DNA of 37,383 bases from Clostridiales bacterium (lineage in GTDB: Bacteria > Bacillota > Clostridia > Oscillospirales > Oscillospiraceae), in assembly GCA_012838345.1 (NCBI GenBank), contig DUPK01000002.1, positions 1 through 37,383 of the forward strand, given 5' to 3'. The notes below the pieces were generated by a model. The model was not told the DNA's origin. It did not search any database and saw only the letters and a program-made list of their open reading frames with translations. A program made the translations under genes and the position numbers. Below are positions 24,609-33,896 of the stretch, one piece after another. Every line of letters begins with the position of its first letter. The stretch's first letter is position 1.

Positions 24609-25487
24609 CTATTTCACCTCAAAAAAGCTTTTGATTGCTGAAAACAGTCCTCTCGAAGAAACATCGCCTATGGCGAGAAATTCCCCGTCGGGTCCGTAAA
24701 CCCTGTAAGTGCCGACTGGCTTATCCTTCACCTCGAAATCGGCCCCGTTGCGGCACTTTTTCTCCTGAGCGGGGTTCAGATAAATCGCGGGATGCTCCGC
24801 AAAAAGACTATCGACAGGCTTCAAAAGCTCAGCCGCGCGGCCCTCAAACGCCGACTTCTCCACCGCCTCGATTGTATGCGCCTCAGCCTCCGTAAAGCCG
24901 CCCGCCCTGGTGCGCCTGAGGCCTGTAAGAGTGCCGCCGCAGCCCAGAGCCTCCCCTATATCGCTGCAGAGGGTACGCACATAGGTGCCCTTGGCGCAGG
25001 CTATACGCAGGATAAAGTCTTCACCCTTTCGTCCCACAAGCTCGAGCTTATGTATGACTATGTCCCGGGGCCTGCGCTCAATCTCAATCCCCTTCCTGGC
25101 AAGCTCATAGAGCTTTTTGCCCCCGACCTTGACGGCGGAGTACATCGGAGGAAGCTGGGAAATCGGGCCTGTGAAGCGCTCAAGGACCTCCCTTAGCTCG
25201 CTTTCGCTTACATTCTGCTTACACTCATACAGCACCGTACCCGTTATATCCTGCGTATCGGTGGCTATTCCGAGCCTTAAGTGCGCCAAATACTCCTTGT
25301 CCGCGTTATCGACAAACTCAATGGCTCTCGTGGCGCGGCCAACAAAGACAGGCAGAACGCCCGTCGCCATTGGGTCGAGCGTTCCGCTGTGCCCTATCTT
25401 CTTTTCCCTGAGCAGGCCCCTGAGCCGCGCCACAACGTCGTGCGATGTCCAGCCCCGGGGCTTGTCCATGATTATTATTCCGGTCAT
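24609..25487 (-). CDS. truB: tRNA pseudouridine-55 synthase TruB
   Basis: TruB converts U55 in the tRNA T-loop to pseudouridine. The catalytic Asp is in [15 protein letters not shown] near residue 38, and the start segment [20 protein letters not shown] and the [18 protein letters not shown] region fit the family. The ATG at 25487 overlaps the DHH gene stop by 4 bp and has AAGGTG ahead; the GTG at 25493 is less likely. The 292-residue protein has a C-terminal extension of PUA-like type. Confidence 0.94.
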   Translation of the reverse strand: MTGIIIMDKPRGWTSHDVVARLRGLLREKKIGHSGTLDPMATGVLPVFVGRATRAIEFVDNADKEYLAHLRLGIATDTQDITGTVLYECKQNVSESELREVLERFTGPISQLPPMYSAVKVGGKKLYELARKGIEIERRPRDIVIHKLELVGRKGEDFILRIACAKGTYVRTLCSDIGEALGCGGTLTGLRRTRAGGFTEAEAHTIEAVEKSAFEGRAAELLKPVDSLFAEHPAIYLNPAQEKKCRNGADFEVKDKPVGTYRVYGPDGEFLAIGDVSSRGLFSAIKSFFEVK

Positions 25488-26455
25488 TTCCACACCTTGT
25501 CAACCGCAGCGAGTATTTTCTCCTTTGCCTCCCAAACTCCGCAGCCTAAGCTCACGCCGGCGGCCATTGCATGCCCGCCGCCGCCTAGCTCGGCGCAGAC
25601 GGCGCCCGCGTCCACCAGCTTATTCGTGCGCACCGAAACCTTGGACGAACCGTCCTCAAGCTCGCGCACCGTTATGCTCACCACTACGCCCTCAATCTGG
25701 CCGTGGATGGCCGCTATGTCCTCAAGGTCGTCCTCGTCGGCGCCCGCCCTGTCTATCATCTCGCGGGTGACGACAACCGTCGCAATCTGCGAGTTTCTGG
25801 AAAACTCAATGTTGTTCAGCATTTCGGATTCAATCAACACCCGTCCCCTGGACTTAGTGCGGAAGAGCTTTTTGTTTATCTCCGCTCCGGGAGCACCGGC
25901 GTCTATGAGGGCAGCGGCGATGCGGTGCGTGTCCGCTGTCGTGTTCCCGTATCTGAAGCAGCCCGTATCTGTCGTCAGCGCGATAAAAAGGAGCTTTGCC
26001 GTCTCGGGGCTGACTCTGCCGTTTAAATCCATCGCGAGCCTATACAAAATTTCGCCGCAGGCTGCGCAGGACGAGTCCAGCAGTGTATTTTCCGCAAACC
26101 CCGAGTTCGAGGGGTGGTGGTCTATGGAGAGGTCCACCCTGCCCTTAAACATTTCGGCATTGGCCGGGAAGAGATTTTCCGTTGCAATATCGGTGCTTAT
26201 AACAAAGTCCGGGCGGAAATCCTCAGACCAATAAGGCGTCATATAGGCTTCGTATCTCCTTGTCGTCTGCTTGTTGCGCAGAACATAGGCAGTTTTGCCG
26301 GCCTCGCGCAGGGCGCTGCATAGCCCCGCCGCGCTCCCGAGCGTGTCTCCGTCCGGACGCAAATGTGTGAGAATCAGAAAATTGTCGCGCTCAGAGAGCC
26401 ATTTTGCTACCTCAGCCGAGCTCATCATCCTTGTCTTGTCTATCGTCCTGTCCAT
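25484..26455 (-). CDS. nrnA: DHH/DHHA1 family phosphoesterase (NrnA-like)
   Basis: The protein of about 323 residues resembles NrnA-type nanoRNase/pAp phosphatases, which degrade short oligonucleotides and 3'-phosphoadenosine 5'-phosphate. Metal-binding motifs are [12 protein letters not shown] and, farther on, STDIA and DHHPSN. The C-terminal DHHA1 domain ends in [13 protein letters not shown]. The preferred start ATG 26455 has AGGAGGGAGG in front; it makes the gene overlap rbfA by 44 bp. Position between rbfA and truB is common in Firmicutes. A cyclic-di-AMP hydrolase role cannot be excluded, though no GdpP domains are attached. Confidence 0.87.
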   Translation of the reverse strand: MDRTIDKTRMMSSAEVAKWLSERDNFLILTHLRPDGDTLGSAAGLCSALREAGKTAYVLRNKQTTRRYEAYMTPYWSEDFRPDFVISTDIATENLFPANAEMFKGRVDLSIDHHPSNSGFAENTLLDSSCAACGEILYRLAMDLNGRVSPETAKLLFIALTTDTGCFRYGNTTADTHRIAAALIDAGAPGAEINKKLFRTKSRGRVLIESEMLNNIEFSRNSQIATVVVTREMIDRAGADEDDLEDIAAIHGQIEGVVVSITVRELEDGSSKVSVRTNKLVDAGAVCAELGGGGHAMAAGVSLGCGVWEAKEKILAAVDKVWK

Positions 26456-26816
26456 CTGCGCCTCCCTCCTCACCAGGAATATCCAGGCTGTCCAATATTC
26501 TTGATATGTGTACCCCGTGCTCTATGGACTTGTCAAGCTTAAACTGGAGCTCCGGGGTGTAGCGCAGATTCAGTATCGAGCCGAGTTCCCTCCTCAGGTA
26601 GCCGGAAGCCGATTTAAGCCCCTTTAACAGCTCCTTTTCGTCGCTTACGGAAAGCGCACTAATATAGACCTGAGCATACCGCAGGTCCGGGGTTGTTTTC
26701 ACGTCAGTTATGCTGAGCATCCCCTGCTTCAGCCTCGGGTCCTTCACGTTTCTCAGGAGTTCCGCGAGAACGCGCTGGATGTCGTCGTTGATGCGCTCAA
26801 TCCTGTTATTTGCCAT
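26412..26816 (-). CDS. rbfA: Ribosome-binding factor A
   Basis: RbfA helps mature the 30S subunit. The 134-residue protein has the KH-like core (NRIERINDDIQRVLAELL, LSITDVKTTPDLRYAQVYIS, LRYTPELQFKLDKSIEHG). A charged tail of about 20 residues ([19 protein letters not shown]) follows and overlaps the next gene's beginning by 44 bp. infB, the usual upstream neighbour, is not here; uppS is. Confidence 0.93.
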   Translation of the reverse strand: MANNRIERINDDIQRVLAELLRNVKDPRLKQGMLSITDVKTTPDLRYAQVYISALSVSDEKELLKGLKSASGYLRRELGSILNLRYTPELQFKLDKSIEHGVHISRILDSLDIPGEEGGADGQDDRQDKDDELG

Positions 26817-26838
26817 TTATCTCCCTCCCAGCAATACT

Positions 26839-27570
26839 TTAGACGCCTCCGAAGCGCCTGTTTCGCTTACTGTATGCCTCGATGGCGCGGTCAAGCTCGG
26901 CTTCGGTGAAATCAGGCCAGAGCACATCGGTGAAATACAGCTCCGAATAGGCCGTCTGCCAGATAAGAAAATTGGACAGCCTAAGCTCCCCGCTCGGCCT
27001 TATGACAAGGTCGGGGTCGGGGATGCCCGCAGAATAGAGGTAGCCGCCGAAGCGCTCCTCGTCAATGTCGCCTACAAGGCCGTTTTTGTATTCCTGAGCG
27101 TATTTTCTCACGGCGCGCACGATTTCATCCCTGCCGCCGTAATTAAGGCACAGGTTAACCTGAAAACCGTCGAGCTTCTTAGATGTTTCGGTTGCATACG
27201 CTGCAAGCTCACACAGTCTCGGAGAAAGAGGCTCCAGATTGCCCATAATGTGGAGGCGGATTTTCTCCTTTTCCATCTTCTCAATGGCCTCAAGCAGGTA
27301 CTTTTCGAGAAGGGCCATTATGGACGCGACCTCCTCGGCCGGGCGCTTCCAGTTCTCCGTTGAGAAGGCAAAAACCGTGAGGTATTCAAGACCGAGATTC
27401 TTACAATAGGTCGCAATTTTCCTGAACGTTTCGGCCCCCACCGAATGGCCGGCCGACCTCGGCAGCCCGCGCTTTTGCGCCCACCTGCCGTTTCCGTCCA
27501 TAATTATCGCAATATGGCGGGGAATACGGAGCTCCTCCGCTCTCCCCGCCTTTCTTTTAAAAAGTCTCAT
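26839..27570 (-). CDS. uppS: Isoprenyl transferase (undecaprenyl diphosphate synthase)
   Basis: UppS condenses isopentenyl units into the lipid carrier for peptidoglycan. Its signature IAIIMDGNGRWA (21-32) contains the catalytic Asp25, and the diagnostic C-terminal RPSGELRLSNFLIWQTAYSE is intact. Length 243 is typical. It sits 26 bp after frr; an AAACACT/AGTGTTT hairpin lies in that gap. cdsA, which usually follows uppS, is missing, and rbfA comes next. Confidence 0.95.
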   Translation of the reverse strand: MRLFKRKAGRAEELRIPRHIAIIMDGNGRWAQKRGLPRSAGHSVGAETFRKIATYCKNLGLEYLTVFAFSTENWKRPAEEVASIMALLEKYLLEAIEKMEKEKIRLHIMGNLEPLSPRLCELAAYATETSKKLDGFQVNLCLNYGGRDEIVRAVRKYAQEYKNGLVGDIDEERFGGYLYSAGIPDPDLVIRPSGELRLSNFLIWQTAYSELYFTDVLWPDFTEAELDRAIEAYSKRNRRFGGV

Positions 27571-27596
27571 TCAAACACTCCAAATCAAGTGTTTAC

Positions 27597-28151
27597 TTAA
27601 AGCTCGAAAAGCTCCTTTTCCTTCTTGTCGGTTATATTATCAATTTCTTTGATAAAATCGTCGGTAAGCTTCTGGAGATCCTTCTCGCAGTTTTTGTAGT
27701 CGTCCTCTGTTATCTCGGACTTTTTCTTCATGTTCTTGAAGTCCTCGAGGGCCGCCCTTCTTATGTTGCGAATGGCTATCCTGCCCTCCTCGGCATACTT
27801 ATTGACCAGCTTTACAAGTTCCTTTCTGCGCTCCTCGGTAAGCTGCGGGAAGATAAGACGGATTATCTTGCCGTCGTTTTGGGGATTTATGCCAAGGTCG
27901 CTGGTCTGTATGGCCTTTTCTATAAGCTTCAGACAGGATGCGTCCCAGGGCTGGATTGTGAGCGTCCTCGGGTCCGGAGAGGCTATAGACGCAACCTGAT
28001 GTATCGGGGTCGGAGCACCGTAGTATTCAATGGTTATCTTATCCAGAACGGCCGGATTTGCCCTGCCCGCGCGAACAGAGGCAAACTGCGAGAGCACTGC
28101 GTCTATTGTCTTTCTCATTTTTTCCTTATAGATTTCGTAGTCTGAGCTCAT
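27597..28151 (-). CDS. frr: Ribosome recycling factor
   Basis: Frr splits post-termination ribosomes together with EF-G. The 184-residue protein has the canonical three-helix bundle sequence, including VRAGRANPAVLDKITIEYYG and LIRLIFPQLTEERRKELVK-type segments. AGGAGG precedes the ATG. It is preceded by pyrH; the gap of 48 bp contains the perfect hairpin AAGCTAAT/ATTAGCTT (28182-28199), which has no T-run. Confidence 0.96.
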   Translation of the reverse strand: MSSDYEIYKEKMRKTIDAVLSQFASVRAGRANPAVLDKITIEYYGAPTPIHQVASIASPDPRTLTIQPWDASCLKLIEKAIQTSDLGINPQNDGKIIRLIFPQLTEERRKELVKLVNKYAEEGRIAIRNIRRAALEDFKNMKKKSEITEDDYKNCEKDLQKLTDDFIKEIDNITDKKEKELFEL

Positions 28152-28199
28152 ATATTTACCTCCTTTATAATAACCAATATTAAGCTAATTGATTAGCTT

Positions 28200-28922
28200 C
28201 TATTGTCTGACAACCGTACCTACCTTTTCTCCCATTATAGCCCGGTAAATGTTCTCAGGGTCCTTGAGGGCGAAAAGTATAACCGGAATGTCATTGTCCA
28301 TGGAAAGGGATGTAGCCGTGGAATCCATTACGGCAAGGTGCTGACAGAGCATCTGGTCATATGTTATGGAGTCATACTTAACCGCCTTTGGGTTGACGTT
28401 CGGGTCGGTGTCGTACACCCCGTCCACATTCTTGGCAAGCAGTATGACGTCGGCGCCTATCTCCGCCGCGCGGAGCACCGCCGCGGTGTCGGTCGAAAAG
28501 TAGGGACAGCCAGTGCCGCAGGCAAAGATGACAACCCGTCCGCGCTCTAAGTGCTTGATGGCCTTGAGCCTGATGTAAGGCTCCGCCACGGCCCTTATCT
28601 CAAGCGCGGTCTGCACCCTTACGGGGACTCCGTGGTGCTCAAGCACATCGGCTAATGCGAGCGCGTTCATTACCGTCGCCATCATGCCCATATGGTCGGC
28701 TCTTGAGCGCTCCATTTTGCCGCCGCCGTCCTTGACGCCGCGCCAGAAGTTGCCCCCGCCAACGACGATTCCAATCTGAACTCCAGCCTCAATACTTTTC
28801 TTAAGCACGCGGCAGATTTCCTCCATCACCTCGAAGCTAAGGCCGAATTTGTTCTCCCCAGCCAAAGCCTCGCCGCTGAGCTTAAGAAGCACGCGCTTAT
28901 ATTGAGGTTTAGCTTTTTCCAT
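28200..28922 (-). CDS. pyrH: UMP kinase
   Basis: PyrH phosphorylates UMP to UDP. The 240-residue protein has the amino-acid-kinase fold: [12 protein letters not shown] (10-21), [12 protein letters not shown] and the [30 protein letters not shown] segment. GGGAGGG precedes the ATG. A promoter is predicted at 28957-28985. Because a strong terminator follows tsf, pyrH-frr-uppS may form a unit separable from rpsB-tsf. Confidence 0.96.
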   Translation of the reverse strand: MEKAKPQYKRVLLKLSGEALAGENKFGLSFEVMEEICRVLKKSIEAGVQIGIVVGGGNFWRGVKDGGGKMERSRADHMGMMATVMNALALADVLEHHGVPVRVQTALEIRAVAEPYIRLKAIKHLERGRVVIFACGTGCPYFSTDTAAVLRAAEIGADVILLAKNVDGVYDTDPNVNPKAVKYDSITYDQMLCQHLAVMDSTATSLSMDNDIPVILFALKDPENIYRAIMGEKVGTVVRQ

Positions 28923-28956
28923 TAGGAAAGCCCTCCCATTTGTTTTTATCTATGCT

Positions 28957-28985
28957 ATTCTAATATATTTTTTAGCAATTGAAAA
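28957..28985 (-). promoter_or_regulatory. Promoter of pyrH
   Basis: On the minus strand TTTTCA (28980-28985), 17-bp spacer, TAGAAT (28957-28962). The -10 matches five of six consensus positions. It is needed if the tsf terminator upstream is efficient. Confidence 0.5.
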
Positions 28986-29082
28986 GAGTATTTGCAGAAT
29001 TTCTGAATTTATATGACGAAACCCAGGAACAAAGGCTGACGGGCATTTGTACCGGCATCTCCTGCGAAGTTTGAGGCGCAGC

Positions 29083-29122
29083 AAAAGAGCCTGAAATGTA
29101 TCGGTACATTTCAGGCTCTTTT
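29083..29122 (-). terminator. Terminator or attenuator after tsf
   Basis: An 18-bp perfect stem (29083-29100 with 29105-29122) closes on a four-base TCGG loop. On the minus strand the foot is CTCTTTT, then GCTGC, so the U-tract is short. It lies 8 bp after the tsf stop. Confidence 0.85.
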
Positions 29123-29130
29123 TCATTTAC

Positions 29131-30048
29131 TTACTTTACCATGTTTGCAACTTCTTCGGCGAAGTTGTCGGCCTTCTTCTCTATACCCTCGCCCTTTTCA
29201 TAGCGCACGGCCTTGGTCAGGGTAATCGTGCCGCCGAGCTCCTTGGCAACCCTTGCTATATGCTGCTCAACCGTCACGGAGTCGTCCTTAACAAATTCCT
29301 GCTGCATAAGGCAGCTGTCTTTAAAGAACTTGGAAAGCCGCCCCGTAACCATCTTCTCGATGATTGCGTCGGGCTTATTGGCGTTTTTCGGGTCGTTTTT
29401 CGCCTGGACAGTGAGAATTTCTCTCTCCTTGTTGAGAGTCTCCTCGTCAACCTGGCTCTTGTCAAGATAAGCGGGGTTCAGCGCGGCTATCTGCATTGCA
29501 AGGTCCTTACCGAGCTCGACGACCTTGTCCTCGAGGCCCTCGGATACGCTGAGGTTAACCAGAACGCTGATTTTTCCGCCCGCGTGCACATAGGGCACGG
29601 AGATGCCGTCGTCAAATCTTGCAAAGCGGCGAATCTTGATGTTCTCGCCTATTACGAGGACCATCTCCTGCTGCTGCTGGGCGACGGTATTATCTGTATC
29701 AAGGTATTTCGCTTCCATAAGGGCGTCCAAATCCTTGGGGTTTACCCTGGCTATCGTCTCGGCAACGCCCTTTACGAAACTGACAAACTTATCGTTCTTT
29801 GCAACAAAGTCGGTCTCGGAGTTGACCTCGACTATTACGCCAACCGAGCCGAAAACATCGGCATAGGCCATACCCTCGGCGGCTATGCGCGAGGCCTTCT
29901 TCTGGGAAGCGGCAAGGCCCTTTTCGCGAAGCCACTCCACCGCCTTATCCATATCTCCGCCGGAGGCTTCGAGCGCCTTCTTGCAATCCATCATGCCAAC
30001 TCCGGTCATCTCGCGGAGCTTCTGCACATCCTTTGCTGTAAATGCCAT
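29131..30048 (-). CDS. tsf: Translation elongation factor Ts
   Basis: EF-Ts exchanges GDP on EF-Tu. The 305-residue protein starts with the family UBA-like domain (TAKDVQKLREMTGVGMMDCKKAL) and contains NSETDFVAKND, the segment that contacts EF-Tu. It ends in a Lys/Glu-rich helix. AGGAGG precedes the start, 35 bp from rpsB. It ends in a strong stem-loop at 29083-29122. Confidence 0.97.
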   Translation of the reverse strand: MAFTAKDVQKLREMTGVGMMDCKKALEASGGDMDKAVEWLREKGLAASQKKASRIAAEGMAYADVFGSVGVIVEVNSETDFVAKNDKFVSFVKGVAETIARVNPKDLDALMEAKYLDTDNTVAQQQQEMVLVIGENIKIRRFARFDDGISVPYVHAGGKISVLVNLSVSEGLEDKVVELGKDLAMQIAALNPAYLDKSQVDEETLNKEREILTVQAKNDPKNANKPDAIIEKMVTGRLSKFFKDSCLMQQEFVKDDSVTVEQHIARVAKELGGTITLTKAVRYEKGEGIEKKADNFAEEVANMVK

Positions 30049-30083
30049 TATATTATCCTCCTATCGGTTATCATCCGTATAAA

Positions 30084-30899
30084 TTATTCCCCGTCCGCCT
30101 CTTTAGATTCCTGCGCTTCGGTCTCAGGAGCCTCCGGAGCCTCCTGAGTCTCCACAGCCGCCTCTTTAGCCTCCGTCTCTGCGGTTTCCCCGGCGGGCGC
30201 AATTAAAGCGTCCTCGCCCTGCTTGCCCTCGATAACAGCATTGGCTACGGTCTGGGCTATGAGCTTTATGGCGCGGATGGCGTCGTCGTTGCCGGGAATG
30301 ATGTAGTCTATTTCATCCGGGTCGCAGTTGGTGTCAACGATGGCGACGATGGGGATGCCGAGCTTCCTGGCTTCAGCTATTGCTATTCTCTCCTTGCGGG
30401 GGTCGATGATAAAGAGAGCGCCGGGGAGCCTCTTCATTTCCTTGACGCCGCCGAGATACTTTTCAAGCTTTTCTATCTCGTTTGAGAGCTTGATTACTTC
30501 CTTCTTCGGGAGCAAATCGAATGTGCCGTCCTCCTGCATCCTGCGAAGCTGGGCAAGACGGTCTATTCTTGTTCTCATGGTTTTGAAGTTTGTCAGCATA
30601 CCTCCGAGCCAGCGGGCATTGACATAGAACATTCCGGCGCGCTCGGCTTCCTCGCGGATGGCCTCCTGAGCCTGTTTCTTTGTGCCGACGAAAAGGATGT
30701 TCTCCCCGTTCTCGGCCAGAGTGCGGACAAAGTTGTAAGCTTCCTCAAGCTTTTTTACCGTCTTTTGAAGGTCGATGATATAAATGCCGTTGCGCTCCAT
30801 ATAGATGTAGGGAGCCATCTTGGGGTTCCATCTTCTCGTCTGATGGCCGAAATGTACGCCGGCCTCCAAAAGCTGTTTCATTGATACTACGTTTGCCAT
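30084..30899 (-). CDS. rpsB: 30S ribosomal protein S2
   Basis: The 271-residue protein has the core S2 fold ([38 protein letters not shown]-like, [28 protein letters not shown]). After about residue 230 there is a highly acidic, Glu/Ala-rich tail ([12 protein letters not shown] type) not essential to the fold. GGAGG precedes the ATG. It heads the rpsB-tsf pair, with a promoter at 31009-31037 and a leader of about 100 bases. Confidence 0.97.
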   Translation of the reverse strand: MANVVSMKQLLEAGVHFGHQTRRWNPKMAPYIYMERNGIYIIDLQKTVKKLEEAYNFVRTLAENGENILFVGTKKQAQEAIREEAERAGMFYVNARWLGGMLTNFKTMRTRIDRLAQLRRMQEDGTFDLLPKKEVIKLSNEIEKLEKYLGGVKEMKRLPGALFIIDPRKERIAIAEARKLGIPIVAIVDTNCDPDEIDYIIPGNDDAIRAIKLIAQTVANAVIEGKQGEDALIAPAGETAETEAKEAAVETQEAPEAPETEAQESKEADGE

Positions 30900-31008
30900 A
30901 AATTTCTCTTTTCCTCCTTTTTAGTTATTACCCTCCGGGCGCTTCATCCTCAAAGCCAACCTTTCGGCACAGGGCTCTTTGTCAGCTTCCCGTGTGTAAT
31001 GCCATGGT

Positions 31009-31037
31009 ATTTTAGCACATAGACCGCTATATTGCAA
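31009..31037 (-). promoter_or_regulatory. rpsB promoter and start of the leader
   Basis: On the minus strand TTGCAA (31032-31037), 17-bp spacer, TAAAAT (31009-31014). The transcript would start near 31002 and have a leader of about 100 bases. In it, CAAAG...CTTTG enclose a CC-GAAA-GG tetraloop hairpin (around 30955-30985). S2 autoregulation through a leader is known in bacteria; applying it here is inference. Confidence 0.65.
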
Positions 31038-31083
31038 GTTTTTTTTACAAGTATTCCCCAGTTCTTAATATATTATAATGTAT

Positions 31084-31365
31084 TTACACCCAACCTCCCT
31101 TATCTTTCCGTATCTTCCTGTGCTCGCTCTTGAGCTCAACCAGTATGGTATCTTCCCCCACCTTGACAATACAGTCCCAAGGTATCACAAAGTCATGTTC
31201 ACGGCCGAAAAAGCCCATGTACTTGCAGGGGCCCGGAACAATTATCGCTGCTATCCTGCCGCACGGAAGCTCAACCAGAACGTCCTCAACGAAGCCCAGC
31301 CTGTTCCCGTCGCAGACATTAATCACGTCTTTGCACCTTAAATCCGCAATTTTACACTGAAGCAT
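31084..31365 (-). CDS. ylmC: YlmC/YmxH family PRC-barrel sporulation protein
   Basis: The 93-residue single PRC-barrel protein belongs to the YlmC/YmxH family found in spore-forming Firmicutes. Conserved parts are DLRCKDVINVCDGNRLGFVEDV and PGPCKYMGFFGREHDFVIPWDCIVKVGEDTILV, here split by a few variable residues. GGGGGG precedes the ATG. Its precise function is unknown. In the leader, AGCCGGC (31387-31393) pairs with GCCGGCT (31398-31404). It is a single gene on the minus strand, opposite to cooS. Confidence 0.88.
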   Translation of the reverse strand: MLQCKIADLRCKDVINVCDGNRLGFVEDVLVELPCGRIAAIIVPGPCKYMGFFGREHDFVIPWDCIVKVGEDTILVELKSEHRKIRKDKGGWV

Positions 31366-31754
31366 ATTATCCCCCCTGAACTCTAAAGCCGGCTTCTGCC
31401 GGCTCTCTATTTTTACATTATATTTTGATGAGGACTGTACTATGACTATGGAATTGCTGAGCTCCGGTTTTGCATTGCGGGCGGGGGTTATCCGGGTTTT
31501 TGCTCCCTCTTCCCCGCATTATGCATCCGAAACAGTTTCTTTAGGGTTAAAATTATAGATTTTTTCGCTTCAAATAATCCGGCCTATCCTCAACAAGCCC
31601 CGGGGGATACTCGATTTTACTCTGCCTCTCAGACAACAGAATAATGCGAAATAACACATAAAACTATGCAAAGAAACGTTTTTCGCCTCTCTCCGAGATT
31701 TTTGATTGTGATAATTTACAAAATATCTCGGGAAGAAGTACCTATAAATTTTTT

Positions 31755-31793
31755 CGATAAGATTATACAAAACACCGATAAGATTGTACAAAA
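31755..31793 (+). repeat. Two 18-bp direct repeats upstream of the cooS promoter
   Basis: CGATAAGATTATACAAAA (31755-31772) and CGATAAGATTGTACAAAA (31776-31793) differ at one base and have a 21-bp period, two turns of the DNA helix. They end 19 bp before the TATAAT at 31813. A shorter related match (TGATAATTTACAAAA) is at 31709-31723. The spacing is that of a tandem activator site. Confidence 0.8.
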
Positions 31794-31812
31794 ACTTTAT
31801 GCATTGTTCTGT

Positions 31813-31892
31813 TATAATACCCTTACGGGGGGATATGCTCCGTAAATTATATTGTATCTTATATCTTATATGTTATATCATATATGATATAA
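31813..31892 (+). promoter_or_regulatory. Candidate cooS promoter region with inverted repeats
   Basis: A perfect -10 TATAAT (31813-31818) lacks a good -35 at the normal distance, typical of an activator-dependent promoter. TTACGG (31823-31828) and CCGTAA (31840-31845) form an inverted repeat right at the expected transcript start. Further down, 31873-31892 is a perfect 20-bp palindrome (TTATATCATA and its complement). Its identity as operator is inferred. Confidence 0.55.
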
Positions 31893-31999
31893 AATTTGGC
31901 TCACCAGGCAACCATCGTTTTTCCGACCCCTTTTACGAAATTTCGCCCTAGCGCAGAGAGGAGAGTAAATCGGACAAAAACCGATATACAAAGAGTCGT

Positions 32000-33883
32000 A
32001 TGAGTAAATTTACATCAATTGAACAAATGGAACAGAATGCACAGCTTTTGAGGGAAATGGCTGCCAAGGCCGGCGCCGAGACCTGGGAGGACAGAAAGAA
32101 GAATCAGACTCCCCAGTGTAAGTTCGGCGAGGACGGAATATGCTGCCGAATCTGCTCAATGGGGCCCTGCCGCATTACGCCCAAGGCCTCAAGAGGTATT
32201 TGCGGCGCCGATGCACACGCCATAGCCGCAAGAAACTACGTCCGCTTTATAGCGGGCGGTACCGCCGCGCACTCGGACCACGGCCGTGAGATTGCCCACG
32301 TCCTGCATGTTTCCTCAAGAGACGGAAACTATATTATCAAGGACGAGCAGAAACTGCTTAATCTCGCCAGAGAATGGGGCGTAGCCACCGAGGGCAGAGA
32401 TATTTATGACATTGCCCACGAGGTGGCAGAGATTGGCCTCATGGAATACGGCAAGCCCTTCGGCACTCTTCGCTTCCTGGAGAGAGCGACTGAAGAGCGC
32501 CGGAAGCTTTGGGAAGAGCTCGAAATTGCACCCCGCGCTATCGACCGCGAAATAGCCACAGTTATGCATATGACACATATGGGCTGCTCCGCCGATGCCG
32601 AGGCTCTGGTTATGCAGGGTCTCCGTACCGGCATGAGCGATGGCTGGGGCGGCTCCATGATGGGTACTGAGTTTTCCGACATTCTTTTCGGAACTCCCAC
32701 TCCGAAGGAGACCGAGGCCGACCTCGGCGTCCTTGAAAAGGATATGGTCAACATCATCATTCACGGACACGACCCCGCCATGTCCGAGATGATTGTCGCC
32801 GCTTCCAACCAGTCCGACCTTATCGAATATGCCAAGGAAAACGGAGCCCGCGGAATAAACATCGCAGGACTTTGCTGCACGGGCAACGAAATCACTATGC
32901 GCCACGGCGTAAAGATCGCGGGCAACTTCCTCCAGCAGGAAGGCGCCATCCTCACCGGAGCCGTCGAGCTTATAGTCGTCGACGTCCAGTGTATCTTCCC
33001 CGCGCTCGGTCCCCTGACCAAGTGCTTCCACACCAAGTTTATCACCACCTCTGAAATAACCAGAATTCCCGGCTCCGAGTTCATCAAATTCGAGCCGATC
33101 AGAGCTCTGGACCAGGCCCGCGAAATCGTCAAAATGGCGATTGACAACTTCAAAAACAGAGGAAGCAACATCTGCATCCCCCAGAGCAAGCAGAAGGCCG
33201 TTGTGGGCTATTCCTGCGAGGCAATAATCAAGCGCCTTGACACGGTCACAAACTCCCACGTGGACGATCTCGGAACCTATAAGCCGCTGGTTGAATGCCT
33301 TGAATCCGGCGTTCTGCGCGGCGCTGTGGGAATTGTCGGCTGCAATAACCCCAAGGTTAGACCTGACTACTCGCACATAGAGATTATTAAGGAGCTGCTG
33401 CGCAACGACATCATCGTCGTCGCAACGGGCTGCTCGGCTCAGGCTGCCGCCAAGGCCGGCCTCATGCAGAAGGAAGCCAAGGAACTCTGCGGCGCCGGAC
33501 TCAAGAGAGTTTGCGAGCTTGCCGACATCCCGCCCGTGCTCCACATGGGCTCCTGCGTCGACATCAGCCGCATACTCATGCTCGTAACCGGTATTGCCAA
33601 GGCCTGGAACGTGGATATTCCGAAGCTCCCGATAGTCGGCTGCGCACCCGAGTGGATGAGTGAAAAGGCAGTTTCGATTGCAAATTATGTTGTGGCCACC
33701 GGTATAGATACATACCTCGGCATTGAGCCGCAGGTCAAGGGCTCCTCCCAGATGATGGAGCTTATCACGGAAGGCACCAGAAAGCTGGTAGGCGCCGGTT
33801 ACATTATTAACACCGACCCCAATAAACTTGTAGCCAGCATAATCGAGGGCATTGAAGCAAAGAGAGCGGCTCTCGGAATCTGA
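32000..33883 (+). CDS. cooS: Anaerobic carbon-monoxide dehydrogenase catalytic subunit
   Basis: This 627-residue Ni-Fe enzyme interconverts CO and CO2. The N-terminal Cys40, Cys48, Cys49, Cys52, Cys57 and Cys68 fit the D- and B-cluster ligands. The C-cluster region is intact: HMGCSADAEAL, GLCCTGNE, VDVQCIFPAL, IVGCNNPK, VATGCSAQAAAK and HMGSCVDISR. Start ATG 32000 has only a weak AAGAG site. Next to acsB it most likely works as the CODH half of acetyl-CoA synthase (AcsA-type) in the Wood-Ljungdahl pathway. A stand-alone CO-oxidising role is the alternative. Confidence 0.96.
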   Translation: MSKFTSIEQMEQNAQLLREMAAKAGAETWEDRKKNQTPQCKFGEDGICCRICSMGPCRITPKASRGICGADAHAIAARNYVRFIAGGTAAHSDHGREIAHVLHVSSRDGNYIIKDEQKLLNLAREWGVATEGRDIYDIAHEVAEIGLMEYGKPFGTLRFLERATEERRKLWEELEIAPRAIDREIATVMHMTHMGCSADAEALVMQGLRTGMSDGWGGSMMGTEFSDILFGTPTPKETEADLGVLEKDMVNIIIHGHDPAMSEMIVAASNQSDLIEYAKENGARGINIAGLCCTGNEITMRHGVKIAGNFLQQEGAILTGAVELIVVDVQCIFPALGPLTKCFHTKFITTSEITRIPGSEFIKFEPIRALDQAREIVKMAIDNFKNRGSNICIPQSKQKAVVGYSCEAIIKRLDTVTNSHVDDLGTYKPLVECLESGVLRGAVGIVGCNNPKVRPDYSHIEIIKELLRNDIIVVATGCSAQAAAKAGLMQKEAKELCGAGLKRVCELADIPPVLHMGSCVDISRILMLVTGIAKAWNVDIPKLPIVGCAPEWMSEKAVSIANYVVATGIDTYLGIEPQVKGSSQMMELITEGTRKLVGAGYIINTDPNKLVASIIEGIEAKRAALGI

Positions 33884-33896
33884 GAAAGGCACTGAT

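Larger units (their letters stand above)
31366..31999. other. Long regulatory gap between ylmC and cooS
   Basis: About 630 bases without a credible gene. Nearest ylmC is a small AGCCGGC/GCCGGCT hairpin. The AT-rich right half carries direct repeats (31755-31793), a -10 box, and two inverted repeats (31823-31845 and 31873-31892). A minor hairpin (ATCGG/CCGAT, about 31968-31985) lies just before the cooS start. A 73-codon minus-strand frame at 31570-31791 lacks protein-like features and I do not call it. Confidence 0.6.

Noticed and set aside
31570-31791. 73-codon minus-strand frame in the ylmC-cooS gap
   Set aside because: It is AT-rich, has no convincing ribosome binding site, shows low-complexity Tyr/Phe/Arg composition, and overlaps the direct repeats that look regulatory.
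31813-31999. Known riboswitch in the cooS leader
   Set aside because: The hairpins present do not match any cobalamin, c-di-GMP, SAM or T-box core I can recall; the repeats look like DNA-binding sites instead.
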